Below, in pieces: positions 36,472 to 48,814 of a DNA stretch of 64,000 nucleotides (position 1 is the first letter of the stretch; each line of letters starts with the position of its first letter). Below the pieces are notes generated by a model. That model saw only the letters and a list, made by a program, of their open reading frames with translations, did no database searches and had not been told where the DNA came from. Where the stretch lies: the NCBI GenBank assembly GCA_030844895.1, contig JAUTDX010000517.1:1-64000 (forward strand), read 5' to 3'. The stretch comes from Ambrosia x helenae. Lineage: Eukaryota > Streptophyta > Magnoliopsida > Asterales > Asteraceae. The position numbers and the translations under genes are program-made.

Positions 36472-37094
36472 CAAACAAGAAGGTTGATGGTTGTGTGACT
36501 GGAGGAGGAGGTGGGCGTGGAATGTCATTGTTCTTGTCAAGTTTCCTTTTTAAAACAACAAAATTTGCGATTTATACAATTCTCCTTCCAATGCATTTTC
36601 AGTTATTCCCTTTTGTTTCGATACAGAACCACTTCTAAGCACATCCCAAGAACCGTTTGAACACTTGTACGTTATGCATTGCAAATGCAATGAGTGTTCT
36701 CTCGATGTATTTCAGTTAAAAACTTAAAACCGTACGAGTGTTTATGTGATTCTTGTAACTTTTTGCTTAAAGTTGGCTACTTGGTTCTGTATTGAACGTG
36801 CATGTGTATAATGTTAATTATGATTAAAATGTATTATGCCAAAAATGAACTAAATTTTTGGATAGAAGTGTTAAGCAACGATTTAGAACATTTGTATTAG
36901 ATCTTCACAAGCTGCTACTATAGAGGTTTATATAAGGTCTTTAATGCAACTTTATATATATGGAGTTGCCAGCTATTTAACCAATAAAGTAGGTCATAAA
37001 CAAACGATTTACACTTCTTTTAGAAGGTGGAAGTATTTCCTATTCTTTTCTTTCCAACTATTTTAGTGATAAGTATTTGAGTAAATTATTATTT
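36472..37094. other. 3' flank of the 14-3-3 gene
   Basis: AT-rich sequence downstream of the stop, probably including the 3' UTR. No canonical AATAAA was placed with confidence; no other gene is seen. Confidence 0.5.
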
Positions 37095-37635
37095 TTTTAA
37101 TGGCAAATTGGGATCACTAACGGATCACTGGAGTATCATTGTATTATCATCAGCGGTAGGGGTGTAAACGAGCCGAGCCGAGCCCGAGCTTGCCTGGGCT
37201 CGGCTCGGGCTCGTTAAGGTTTTGTGAAGCTCGAGCTCGGCTCGGCTCGGCTCGAGGTGATTTTAGAATCTCAAACGAGCTCAAAAGCTCGGCTATAACT
37301 TAGGCTCGCGAGCCCAATCGTTAAGGCTATAACTTAGGCTCGGGCTCGGGTTCGGGCTCTAGCTCGTTAAGGCTCGATTAGGCTCGTGAGCCCAATCGAG
37401 CTTTGTATCTAGGGCTCGAGCTCGGGCTCAATAACTAAACGAGCCATATTTCAGGCTCGGGCTCGTTCGAGCTTTTTACCGAGCCGATCCCGAGCCGCTA
37501 TGTGTCATTTACACCCCTAATCAGCGGTTCAGGAGGAAACACAATAGATCTGGAAAAAAGCCCTTATGGAACTCAAACCCAGGATCAAATGGTCTTTAAG
37601 CCTTATCCCACCCCAAGATGCCACCTATCTCTATC
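37095..37635 (-). mobile_element. SINE of the 10.7-kb family, interrupted
   Basis: Left part 37095-37156 and right part 37520-about 37635 match the SINE at 10691-10918 on the minus strand (GGATCACTGGAGTATCAT, TTCAGGAGGAAAC, AACTCAAACCCAGGA). The B box has changed from GGTTCGAATC to GGTTTGAGTT. The middle is occupied by a hAT-like MITE. Confidence 0.8.
37157..37519. mobile_element. hAT-like MITE with GAGCTCG-rich interior
   Basis: The terminal inverted repeat TAGGGGTGTAAA/TTTACACCCCTA encloses 363 bases; an 8-base TSD ATCAGCGG flanks it. The interior is made of GAGCTCG/GAGCCGAGC-type palindromic repeats that could fold into a long hairpin. No coding capacity. Confidence 0.9.
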
Positions 37636-37868
37636 TCGAATCTCCATTTATTTATTTGCGAGCTATTGGTGGCCTTACGGATGACTAGAAGATATGAATT
37701 GATGCAAGGGTAGTGGATACTTGTGGACGAGAGATGCATGCGCCCACGACTACTAGTGTATTCGGGACCATAGGCATAATGCACATAATTTTAGATATTT
37801 GGTTACAAATTAACTTATGATATCTCCTCTTGAATATGATATGTTCTTTTGTTAGCTTGGTTAGTAAC

Positions 37869-38276
37869 TAGGGGTGAGTATTTTGTCCGAAATATTTATA
37901 CTCGTACCAAAATTGGGTATTTGGTATAGGTATCAATATCTAGTTTTATTGATTTCGATATTCAGTAGTTTCGTTATCGGTACGGGAAGCGAATTTTATA
38001 TACTAACAAATTTGATATTATGTTTTATTTTGTATTATGGTATTTATGACTCGTATTAGTTTTACCTATTTGGTACTCGTATGATATTGATAGTTGTAAC
38101 GATTTACTTACTTGGTACTCGTACGAGTGCTTAAAAAAATAAAAATAACAAAGTGGTACCAAAACGGGTATCGTGCCAAAATACCTATACCGTACTCTAT
38201 TAATATATTCGATACCCACTTTTGTTCAACTTCGGTATGAGTACGGGTATGGTACCGGGTACCGATCTCATCCCTA
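37869..38276. mobile_element. hAT-like MITE
   Basis: Ends TAGGGGTGAG and CTCATCCCTA form a 10-base inverted repeat with one mismatch. Flanking 8-mers GTTAGTAA and TTTAGTAA match at 7 of 8 (allowing a one-base boundary shift on the left). The interior is rich in GGTAC/GGTAT repeats. Length 408 bases, non-coding. Confidence 0.7.
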
Positions 38277-38789
38277 TTTAGTAAGTGTACCATCAGGATT
38301 CCTTAGCATTTCCTATGTTCTAATTATCAATTTACTATTCTTTTTCGATGCTTTGATACCTTGCGACTTTGATACAACGTTACTTCTGATCTCGTCACAT
38401 CATTATCCTAGTTCATTGATGCATTGCGACACTGAAGTATTACGTATTCTCTTAGTTCTAACTATTTGATAATTTGTTTGTATTTTGAGTATTAAATATA
38501 TAATTTACGATAAAAAATAAAATAAAAGTTGCTGTTTCTAATTAAACGAAATTATAATCTAGGTATGATTTACATTTTCATAACAAAATTAAGTTGCATT
38601 GTATGTTACAATATTGTCTCATCACGGATTATGGCTATTTCATCTATTCGTAAAATTACGTTGTATTACCGCTCACTTCTTATGTTATTGTTGTCAATCC
38701 ATTCATTGAACTTGGGGATCAATTGCATTTTCTTTCGACACGACAGTGCTACTGGGGAAAACATTGAAAAGGGAAGAGTTAGATACTTA

Positions 38790-38997
38790 GGGGGTGTTTG
38801 GGATTGATTATTCAAAACTGATTATGCGTTTTGGAAAATCAGGGTGGAGCTACTTATAGATTATTACGTTTTGGCAGCCTAAAAAACTGATTATCTGCGT
38901 TTTCAAAACGCAATCCAAACACTAAAAACTGATTATCTGCATTTTCAAAACACAATAATCTAAAAATCAGATTCAAAACGCAATCCCAAACACCCTC
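38790..38997. mobile_element. Tourist-like MITE (PIF/Harbinger)
   Basis: The terminal inverted repeat GGGGGTGTTTGGGATTG (right copy GAGGGTGTTTGGGATTG) and the 3-base TSD TTA on both sides fit a Tourist MITE. Length 208 bases. The interior has repeated CTGATTATCTGCRTTTTCAA. Confidence 0.9.
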
Positions 38998-39000
38998 TTA

Positions 39001-42000
39001 ATTCCATTGTAATTAGTTTGTTTAAGTATTTTTTATATTTTTAGAATTATGTTTTTTTTTCTCATCTGTAATAATGAGTGAAAGTTCATCCGGTCATTAG
39101 ACGGTCCAAAGGTTAGATGGTAAAGACGATAATCTATCCAAAATTTTGACAGTTCGGGCATTAGTACTCTAGATGACATTTTGTCCCGAAGTCGGACGAT
39201 CCATACATTAGATGTTTCGGTTGATGGTTTGTCAGAATCTGATAGTTTCTTCGGGTATTGAAGTTGGGCAATATACATGAATTAGATGGCCTAGATGTTA
39301 TTTGAGCCTAGTAGTAGTTCTTATTAAGATAGGGGTTACCTCTTTGCCATTATAAGTGGACCAAGCTTAGAAGTCCTAGGTCAGGGCCAAGTTCATTTGA
39401 TTTCAAGGTTACTAATTGCCTAATGTTAAGATGCATCAACTAATTGATATGTTTTATTTTGTTGTAAATGTATTTATTGTAAATTTATCATGTTACTTTG
39501 TAACGTTAAAGTTATAGGTTGATCCGTTGTCATTCTCAAACAATTGCTATTTGTATGACGCAAACCACAACAAGTCAAATACGCTCAATATCCTTCTTTC
39601 CCTTCCTTCCATTTTTTTTACTTTTCACGCATTATCCCCCCCCCCCCCCCCACACACACACACACACACTCTGGCGACTCGTCCTCTTCCCCACTCTCTC
39701 TCTCATTCAAATTCATTCGGAAAATTTTCAGATCTACACATACCCATGCCAAATTACACACACCATCTCTGCTGCTATTTCGAACATGCTTCGAATCCAC
39801 TGCACCAAATCTAAATTTTAAGGTGTACTAGTAACTATTTTGTTTTTGTAGAAAATGACCGAAAGTAGTGGATATATGCTATTCTTATATTAAATCGAAT
39901 ACTTAATTCACTTCATTATATTTCACTTCATTCTTGACGTGTTCTTCATATAATTTGTTAAAGCAATTGGGCTAAATCCATACACAACAAAACATACCTG
40001 GCTCCTACAAAAGAAGCACATAAGATCCATCGAATTATATGTACTACAAAATATATTCATATTTTCCAAACACTAACTTCACATGAAATAAAACAAACCA
40101 TGCATTTCATTTTCCTGTCTTGTCTACTAACTCATGTGACCTAGTTTTTTTTTCTTTCTTTTCTTTTTATATATTGTTCACTAGTTGATTGTGTAGTCGA
40201 ATCCTAAGTAGAATTGTACATGAGTCGTAAATTGGACTAGGAAACCTGAAAGGTGGAAACCGAAGACTGATCCGGTAGGGGGTCGGTTGGTTAGCCCGGG
40301 TTTGGTGCAGGTTGGGCAGTCGGGCTAGAAGGACGGGTTGGGATGACCAGATATAGGTGTTGGGCAGCAAATTTGTTTTGGGCCAGATTAAAAGAAAAAG
40401 AAAATGTATAATTTCAAAATAAATCAAACAATTCATATGGCCAAACCTTAAACCAACCGATATACATTGGGGCTGACCCGGACGTATAAATTAGGATTAT
40501 ACCTAGAGTGTAAACAAGCTGAGACAAACTCGTCTTGTTTAAGAGAACACAAGCAAAAAAATTGGCTATTCTAAAGCTTGGACCGTGAATAGTATTTAAA
40601 GCTCAAGCTCTGCTCGTTTATAGCTCTATTACTAAAGCTCAAGTTCGTCTCCTAATTAGTGTTTCAAAATCTAGCTTGGATTGGGTTCGAATAGTTTATT
40701 TTAGTTAATCATATAAATATTTTATTTGTATAAAGTTTCAAAAAGGAAGGGAGCCTTTTAGATGTTTTTAGTAGCTAAGTTGAGCATCTTTGAACATCAA
40801 AGTGCACATTTGACCATATATTTTAACAATCTGACCATCTAATTGCTACCCAAAAGGGACAAAAGCCCAAAAAGGAAGTCTTTGTTCATTCACCAAACCC
40901 CTTTTGTGGTCCCCCACCTTTCATGGTTCCCAGGTACATACAAAACAAATTACAATCACACTTCACATTAGGATATAAATAAACAACATTATGAAAATTG
41001 TGATATCCTATGTTAACACCACCATGTCCCATAGTAATATGTTTTGTGAGGGTAAAATGAATGTTCCATTTTAATCTTATAAAAAGGGTGGACTACTCGT
41101 CCACCACTCCAAGTAGTTTGAGTAAGTCGGGTAGGGGTAACATCGTCGCAACCCCCCGTCGTGTGTGGGGAAGTGTTCGAGGAGTTTGGTAGTAGTACCT
41201 GAGTAGGTGGCAATATTCTATTGGGTAGTTTGAGTAGTAAGTGCTCGGGGTATTCAAGTATGTGCCTCCCTAAACAAAAATTAAATAGTTTGAGTAGTTT
41301 TGAGATGACTGTATTCTATTGGGTAGTTAAGCTAAGTACTTGGGTGACGAGGATAAGGCGCCCCCTTCGCCTTTAGGATTTTGTAAACGGAATTTTTTAG
41401 AGTAGCATTTATTATTTACTAGAAGTATTTTTTAGTGAAAGATCCATTTTCACTAGTCTTGTTAAGTAATTTGATTAAAAGTGTCATTATGAATAAAACA
41501 TAAACTAAAAGACATGTGACTTAGCATCTCTATGTAATAATTTGACTATATATCTCCAATCAAAATTGCAATATTTTATATGTGTGGGATCTTTTATAGG
41601 ATTTTTATCATTCGCGGATTATCTTTTTAAAGTTATAGTGTATTCCATTATGAGACGTGATACATTTTGAGCTACAAGAACTACCAATCTCTCATTAGAA
41701 CTTCGTGCTTTCGTAGTTAAATTTTTGTGTAATTGAAGTAAAAAATGAGTGATCTCGTGGTGGGAGTGTTAAATATGGTATCACAATAACTTTTTTTTTT
41801 TGTTGCTACTGTGGATGGTTACACAAACTTAACAAAAGATGATGAGTCCATAAAAAGATGTGTTTAACATGTTATGTGAATCTCACATCCTCACTAAATA
41901 TGGATAATTAATTAGTTAAGAAAAAGGTATCTCATCTTATCAACTATATCATGTTTTGAGTTCCACACATACGACAAAGATATCGTAACTTGACATTTAA

Positions 42001-42973
42001 ATGTGTTTGAATAACTAGTATAAAGAGTCAAACAGATTTTAGTACTAATATCAGGAATGTTACAATATGGTGCATTTTACTATAAGGCTGTAGTCTGTAG
42101 AGTATACTCCCTCATCTGTCATTTCCTTCATCATTCACTTTAACGTCATGTTATACTTCTGATATCCTTCCCTATTTTCCCCCATCTAGGGTGTACTCCC
42201 CATCCCCCCTACTCCCTTCAACACTCAAGAAGAAAATAAATTAATGAAAAAAGCTTCGGGAACATCAGCACAATGTTACTGTTTTCACTCACACCTCATA
42301 GCCTAACACATACACATGTAAGAAGAAATATATTTTTGTTACTAATGAAATAACATTGTATTTATCAATTCGTGTAATATACGGGACTGTAACTTAGTTA
42401 TATATATATATATATATATATATACTAAAAATCTTTTAATGACTAGTGTTTCGAGTTTTTTTTATTAAGTTTCAGTATATCCCCTTATCTTGTATATATC
42501 ATGTATATAATATACGACTTTAGCCTATTTAATTTTTTTACTAATTTGATTTTTCTTTCATAACTTGTGTTAGTTAACTATATAAAAATTAATAACCAAC
42601 TGCGTTCAATTATTTTCTCAACATTCCAGTTTTAATGTTATTAAGAATAGAGTTTTGTTCGAAAGAGAGTTTTTTTTTTTTTTAATATTGTTAGCTATAT
42701 CAGGTGTCAATCTTGTACTGGTGTCACCACAAATTGAATCGACATTGACCGAACAACATCGGTACTGGTGTCGGTATTATCGAAACCAATGTTGGTATTC
42801 ATTTCTAGTTTCCGATTGATGTAAAACACGACTTTATCTTTGGGGTTACATAAGACAACTCTTGTATAAAAAAACACTGTAAATAATTTTTTTTGTATCA
42901 TAAACTATACTGAGTATCAGTACCATAACGAACCAAATTCTATTCAAATTAAAATATTTCGTGTCGTAAATTA
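39001..42973. other. Long non-coding stretch with simple repeats
   Basis: No gene recognised. Contains a C16 run followed by (CA)n at 39636-39668, a GAGCTC-like degenerate hAT-MITE trace near 40500-40680, TAGTTTGAGTAG repeats near 41090-41340 and (TA)n at 42399-42424. The right end (42700-42960) has CGGTAC/CGGTATT motifs that recur just beyond the Tekay element at 58780-58870. Confidence 0.5.
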
Positions 42974-43289
42974 TGACACCCGGCATATTCGGCTTAACAT
43001 TTTATAAACATATAAGTCTACCTTAGCGAAAAACATTTATTAACATACTTAACTGGGTCAGTTGAGTCGGGTTATATTATGTATTGTCAAGGGTTCAATG
43101 ATTCGGAGGATCGTTGGGGTCATTGTATGCACACACTAGTCTTGAGTCCCATTGTTGGTGGATTTAAATGAATTGAATTAAGTGTTATACGTAGATTGAT
43201 CCATATATCTATAATCTATATCTATAATACATTATAAAGGAGGAATGATGTACAAGATTGGAATTTTGACATGGGTACATTTTTTAAAG

Positions 43290-45430
43290 CAACAAATACA
43301 ACATATTTAAGCATGAAACTTAAGGGTATAATGGGGATAGTTGTGACAATTAAGACACTTAGAAGGGTAAAATAGACATTTTACCCACATCATCATTTAC
43401 AATATCAAAACCAAATTACAATACTACCTTTCAATTCCCATCCTTCCCCCACAATTGAATGCGCTCTTCATCTCTTGTAACTCTTCATCACCAGCAACTT
43501 AAATGCGAGATTGAATGTTTCACCGTCATCAACAATCATTGCAATCGTTTTCACTCCCATATCTCCTGTAAGCCTCACTCAAGGATTGAATTCTAACCTA
43601 CACCCTTTTAAATGGCGATGGTTCGAGATCCTTTATCTAAAACAACCCAGCAAACTTTTGAGAATTCAAGAGCCAAACCTTCACCATCTTTTTAAGGTTT
43701 ATTCAAGAGTTAGGGTTCTTATGGTTTCAGTTCATGTTAAGTCACTTGGTTATATCATGATAATGGTGAATATATACGCTTTAAACTTCTATAATGAAGT
43801 GCTTATTATGCAGGTTGAAGAGTTATATTATCAGGATCTTGATTCACTAAACAACCTTAGGTATTCTTTTGATCTTGATTCTTCTTTCGTATATTCTGTG
43901 AAGTGTTTTAGCGATTATAAAATGAGTGCTTGATATTGACTCTGCTTTGGTACTTGGTAAATGTTTTTGGACAAATTCTGCTAGATTTGATGAGTTATAT
44001 ATAGTTTAATCCCTAAATTATAAAGTAATCAGAATCATTTTGGTGTGGTTGCTTGCCCCTAAATATTAATTGCTTTGAGTCAATCTTATTCTTGCTATGG
44101 TTAGGGGCAAACTTTTATAATGACTATTTTTAATGAATTTGAACTTGAGTTTTGGAGTTGGCTAGAATGCAGCAAGAGACAACAAGAAGAATAAAATCAT
44201 TCCGAGGCATGTTTTTATGGCTTCCAGGTAGTTTTTATCGCTGCAATTGTAGTTATTTTTCGATGTAATCTGTAAATTGTCCAACTTTACTTTGTGTGTT
44301 TAGTAGTTAGAATGTAAAAGGAAGCTATAGCATTCAAATTAGGTTCGGTTCTTAGCTCTCCTTGTTTTTATCATTAATTAAATAGATTTGCTCAAACTAA
44401 TATTGCATTCAAATTATTTTTTGATAAAGTTTGAAAGATTGAAATTTCATGTTATAGGTTTGAATCCAACGATCTGATGGCTGCAATATTAAACTTGTGG
44501 AAAGCTTAACTGGTTTGTGCATTCTTAATTTCAATTCGAATATGTTTTGTCAACCTATTAAGAATCTGTTATAACGTCTCGTGGACAAGTTACCATTTAG
44601 ATGGGTCGATTACATTTAGAAACATTTCAACTGTCTCAATCATCTTAATTCGCTTGAGTTTACTGCATGCCTTATTTTTTATGTTTTCCATAAATGTTTG
44701 TTTATTTTAATTAGTGGGTCAATAGTTAATTATTACTGGGTTTAGTAATGGGTTAGTGGTTAAGTCTTTGTATGTACTATGTGTCTATGTAAGGCCATAA
44801 AAGTTATTTCCTGAATTCGACATGAGTGAAAACATTGAAAATGGTTGCAACTGTCTCTTTATGTAAATCAATTGCTATGTATGTAGATGATACAAAATGT
44901 AGTATTATGCTATAATAGAGATTAACATAATGTAATATAGTATTTAATTGATGTTTCATGGTCGTATAACCTTTCCAACTAATTAAGTGTGTAACACACA
45001 TGGATTGTTATTGCTACTGTGAGTTGGTTAATTTTCGTATTCATTAGCCATATTAGAGTGTATGTGTGTTATATACACTGTTAGATATTGTTAGTACTTA
45101 GTAGGTGGTTAGTGATGGTTAATGTTAGTGGTTCCAGTTCATTACTCAATCAAGACAATGCAAAATAATATTTTTACATAAACATTCTCTCCAATGCGTA
45201 TCAGAGCATAGCTTATGAGCTCGATCTGTCGCAGCTTCTAGCCAAAAAATGACTAGAAAAATACAATTTTGGCGGCAACACTAATATCTAAATCTAATTT
45301 ATACTATGTCTGAAACAATTCAAGAGATCTATTCTATTTCTGTTTATTACGGTTATTTTATATGTTCTGCTATTATACTGCCTTTTCATTTCATTTTGAC
45401 ATGTCTCCCTTTCCCTTGCCACAAAAAAAC
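43290..45430. other. Helitron interior upstream of the SIZ1 exons
   Basis: AT-rich with short open frames such as 43511-43933, none recognised. It may hold diverged introns or other cargo. Confidence 0.4.
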
Positions 45431-45435
45431 TGCAG

Positions 45436-46701
45436 GATTATGGGGCAACTGAACTGGCATCGAAAGGTCAGGGTGTGTCAGATAATAATAATAATATTAA
45501 AAATAAAAGGAAATTGAAGTCCCTCATCAAGTGGATAAAGTATGATGCCCCTGTGGAAGTTCATTGAAAGCCGATTCTACAATTAAGGTTTCAGCATCCC
45601 TTCATCTTTTGTACAGAATATGTTCTCTAGATGATATTGGTTGTTTAGGTGCTTTAAATTCCTTAAAATTCTCTTCTTCAGTGTGAAGATCCAAGATGCA
45701 ATGTTTGGCCTTGAGTTATTATTGGAGAAACCCATGGAGGTTATTTTACCAACACCTCCCCCAAAATTTTATTGTGAACTTTGTAGGCTTGGTCATGCAG
45801 ATCCGTAAGTTATTAATCCTTTGATATATTGTTTATGTATTTGGTTGATCTCATCATGATTTTTCCAATTTTCTCTTTCAAAAGAAACATGAGTGTTTGC
45901 AGTTAGGATAGTATTGGCACCCTTCTATTTGTGTTTCCGCTTCTTTCTTGTTTTCTTCATTCTGCTGGATGGTTATTTGGTTCCCACTTATTGTACACCA
46001 CACATATCAGTTAGCACACCCAAGTGCACCATCTATCTACTTTCTTTCTTTTTGTTCAATTGTTTGTGTACACATATAACTACGCAAGTAAAACAGGCTA
46101 ACATGAGTTTATGAAGTCATCTAAATAATCATTCAAAAAAGTAAGCTATCCTAAAAATCCAGTTGCAAGTTTAAATAACTCATCTGATTGGCTTGATTCG
46201 TTATGGTTCGGTATCGAACCCGGTAGTCAATACAGCTTAACAAGAAACATTGACTGATACCTGCTTAATAAGAAATGATGACCTTTTCTCTCCTCTTAGT
46301 TTGTCTCTTTAGTTGCCTGCTTAATAAGAATTGATGACTGATGTATGCTATTAAATATTCAGGTTCTGGGTTACAGTGGCACAGCCGCTACTTCCTGTGA
46401 AGCTGGTTATTGCAAATGTCCCAACAGACGGGTGAGTCTCATTCTTTGCTCTTTTGTTTCTATATATGGTACGTTGATGAAGTTTGCAGATCTTTGTTTT
46501 ACATATTTTTGGAGTGATTCGACATGAATATTAAGCAGTTGTACTTCATTTTATAATAGCTTTTTAATGTGTATCTAAGAATGTTGCCATTGAAATAACA
46601 CTTTATGTTTTACTACAAATCCAATGCAAAGTGTTGAAAAAACTTTTCAACTTACAATAGCAGACAGGGAGTTGTTGGTGAAACCGGAGTATGATGTGCA
46701 G
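45436..46701 (+). pseudogene. SIZ1: E3 SUMO-protein ligase SIZ1 fragment (PHD and PINIT exons)
   Basis: Four exon-like blocks lie in gene order. 45436-45587: ATELASKGQGVSDN, a frameshift, then QVDKV, an in-frame TGA, CPCGSSLKADSTIK. 45682-45804: CEDPRCNVW, a frame break, EKPMEVILPTPPPKFYCELC, RLGHADP. 46363-46431: FWVTVAQPLLPVKLVIANVP. About 46614-46701: SVEKTFQLTIADRELLVKPE, YDVQ. These are the PHD finger and start of the PINIT domain of plant SIZ1, which attaches SUMO to nuclear targets. The TGA likely replaces CGA (Arg) by CpG decay; the fourth exon lacks an AG acceptor. SAP and SP-RING parts were not found. It is a captured, decayed fragment inside the Helitron. Confidence 0.88.
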
Positions 46702-48788
46702 GTTAGTTATAATAATTTTCTTTTAATTACAGCAGATAAAAGCATAGAGGAGGGTATAGTGGTCATACTATAAATTGTATTTAGTGTAATGGGTAAATAA
46801 GAAATTCAAGTATTTTGAGTGCCCATATTGTATATTTATTTTGACTTGAATACGACATTTACATCTATGGCATGAGCGAAAATCCATTCTAGAATTTATT
46901 TTGACTTAAACAACATTAACCGACCCATATGCTAATTGCTAGCTCCTACAAAAATGAACAACAGTCTAGAAATTTATTTAAATGATATTATGTTAACAAT
47001 TCTAATAGTTCTTTTTTATGGTTGTACTTTGTAGAGCAAAAGGATAAACTATCTGGAGTAGATTATCAACTTATATGGTTGAGACTGCTAGACGACGAAG
47101 AAGCCAGCCTGCAAATGCAGCGCAAAAGTCTGAGGTTTGTCTTTTGTTTACAATTACTTTAAAGTTTTTTTAGTCCAACACTACTTGCCTTAAGTTCAAA
47201 TTATTTATGTGTTCCACCCATGTTACATCAATTCATGAGTACCCAGATTATCCTTAACCCAAGATAATTAAACCAACATCATTAGTGATCTACATGCGAA
47301 TAATTTTACTCTATTTATTTTCGTTACATATTTTTATCCAAACCAAGAAGGGAGATCCCGACAACCAGTTGCTTTTGATTATGAAGCATGTGTTGTTTTA
47401 CAGAACAATTCATTATGGCTATATACTATGGTAATATTGGTCACTTAAACTTGTCTTGTTTTTATACTCATTATGGCTTTATAAAATATATGATTTTGTG
47501 AGAGGTAATATTGGGTTGAAGCATTTTAACTTAGAGATGTTAATTAGCAAGCTCTAAAGGTAAAATATTTATTTCATATTATCACTAATGAAAGTTTCAC
47601 TATCTTTGCAAATATTTTCTTTTATAATGAGACAACGGGTAACTGAATAGTAGAAAATTGAATTCATTTTCTTGAAAAAGACAATTGAAAATTAAAATTG
47701 TATTTTTAAGATACTGGAAATTGTTGTTAAATATAAAAGATAATTTTTTTTTGGATGTCAAACAATTATTTAAATTAATAGTAAATTATATATTAAGTTT
47801 GTCATAGGCATTAAAAGTGCACATAACCGTGTTTTTCAAAAGCGGTTCCAAGTATGGTCAAAGGGGGTCAAACGGATTCCAGGGGAACCAAGTTGGGTAT
47901 GTAACCAGTTTTTTAAGAGTAAGTGAATGGTTCAGTTTTGGTTCTGCTTCATGTTTTTGGCAGGTCAACCGGTTTCGGATAGGGTGTTACTAGGTTGGGT
48001 CCAGTTTCAAAGCACCTGTTCTCGGCATCCAATTGCACCACTAAAACACTTCAAAGTTTTTACTAATGAAGGTGTGCTGATGTAGACTGCCGTTGTTCTT
48101 CAAGACGAAGACCACCACCGGCGTAGTTTGCTACTGAAGGTCTGAAAAGAAGAAGCAATTACAAAGAAGATGAACTATAAAGGTGTGTAAATCTTATTCT
48201 CCATTTTTTTTCATCATGATTTCATCTATCTCTCATGGAATTGAATCGATCTTTGTTGCACAGGAGGAGACATGTTGTTTACGATAAATTTGGTTTGATA
48301 GACGTGGCGGTGGCGGTTTTGCTTTTGTTCAATGTTTAGAGGCTCCGATGGTGGTGGCGGTTCGAAAGGCTCTGATTTGCGGGTTGTTATAATTGTACAT
48401 GTTTTCCTCAAGTGATGTGGCTCGAGCTAGACATGCCTTAATTAGTCGGGTTCCATTTTCTCAATCACCTTAAGTCAGTATTTTTATGCTTTCATTTCTT
48501 TTATTGTTGGGTTTTATTTGAATCCCGCAGCAACGCGCGGGTAAACCCACTAGTGTTATATAATGTGCAAATACGTGTTTTAACGGTGTTTATATGATTA
48601 TACATGATTCTATATGATTACCATATGTTAGGATTGCATGTTCATGTGTTAGGATGTGTAAAAACGCGTTTAAACGACAAAACTGGAAAAACTGGAAAAC
48701 CAGAAACTTGGTTCGACCTCATGGGGGTTCGAACCAAGATCAAGGTCCCTCATTCGACCTCAAAAACTCCCTATTCGACCCATGCAAG

Positions 48789-48814
48789 GGTCGAACCAAC
48801 AGCAAGTATAAATA
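48789..48814 (+). promoter_or_regulatory. Core promoter of the Tekay 5' LTR
   Basis: GGTCGAACCAA, 7 bases, TATAAATA; followed by a leader and arrays of GGTCGAAYNAAC motifs (49613-49840). It lies downstream of the Helitron, which therefore does not separate it from the internal genes. Confidence 0.65.

Larger units (their letters stand above)
43208..48553 (+). mobile_element. Helitron inserted in the Tekay 5' LTR
   Basis: The 5' end TCTATAATCTATATCTATAA follows CCATATA. The 3' end has CCCGCAGCAACGCGCGGG, a spacer and CTAG, followed by TGTTATATAAT. The 3' LTR at 56441-56458 reads CCATATA directly joined to TGTTATATAAT, the uninterrupted insertion site. This proves both borders to the base, with insertion between A and T and no target duplication. 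No RepHel protein is seen. The cargo includes SIZ1 exons in the same orientation. Confidence 0.95.

Noticed and set aside
42967..42973. TAAATTA/TAAGTTA as the Tekay TSD
   Set aside because: It is 7 bases with a mismatch, whereas chromoviruses make a 5-bp duplication; the adjacent 5-mers do not match.
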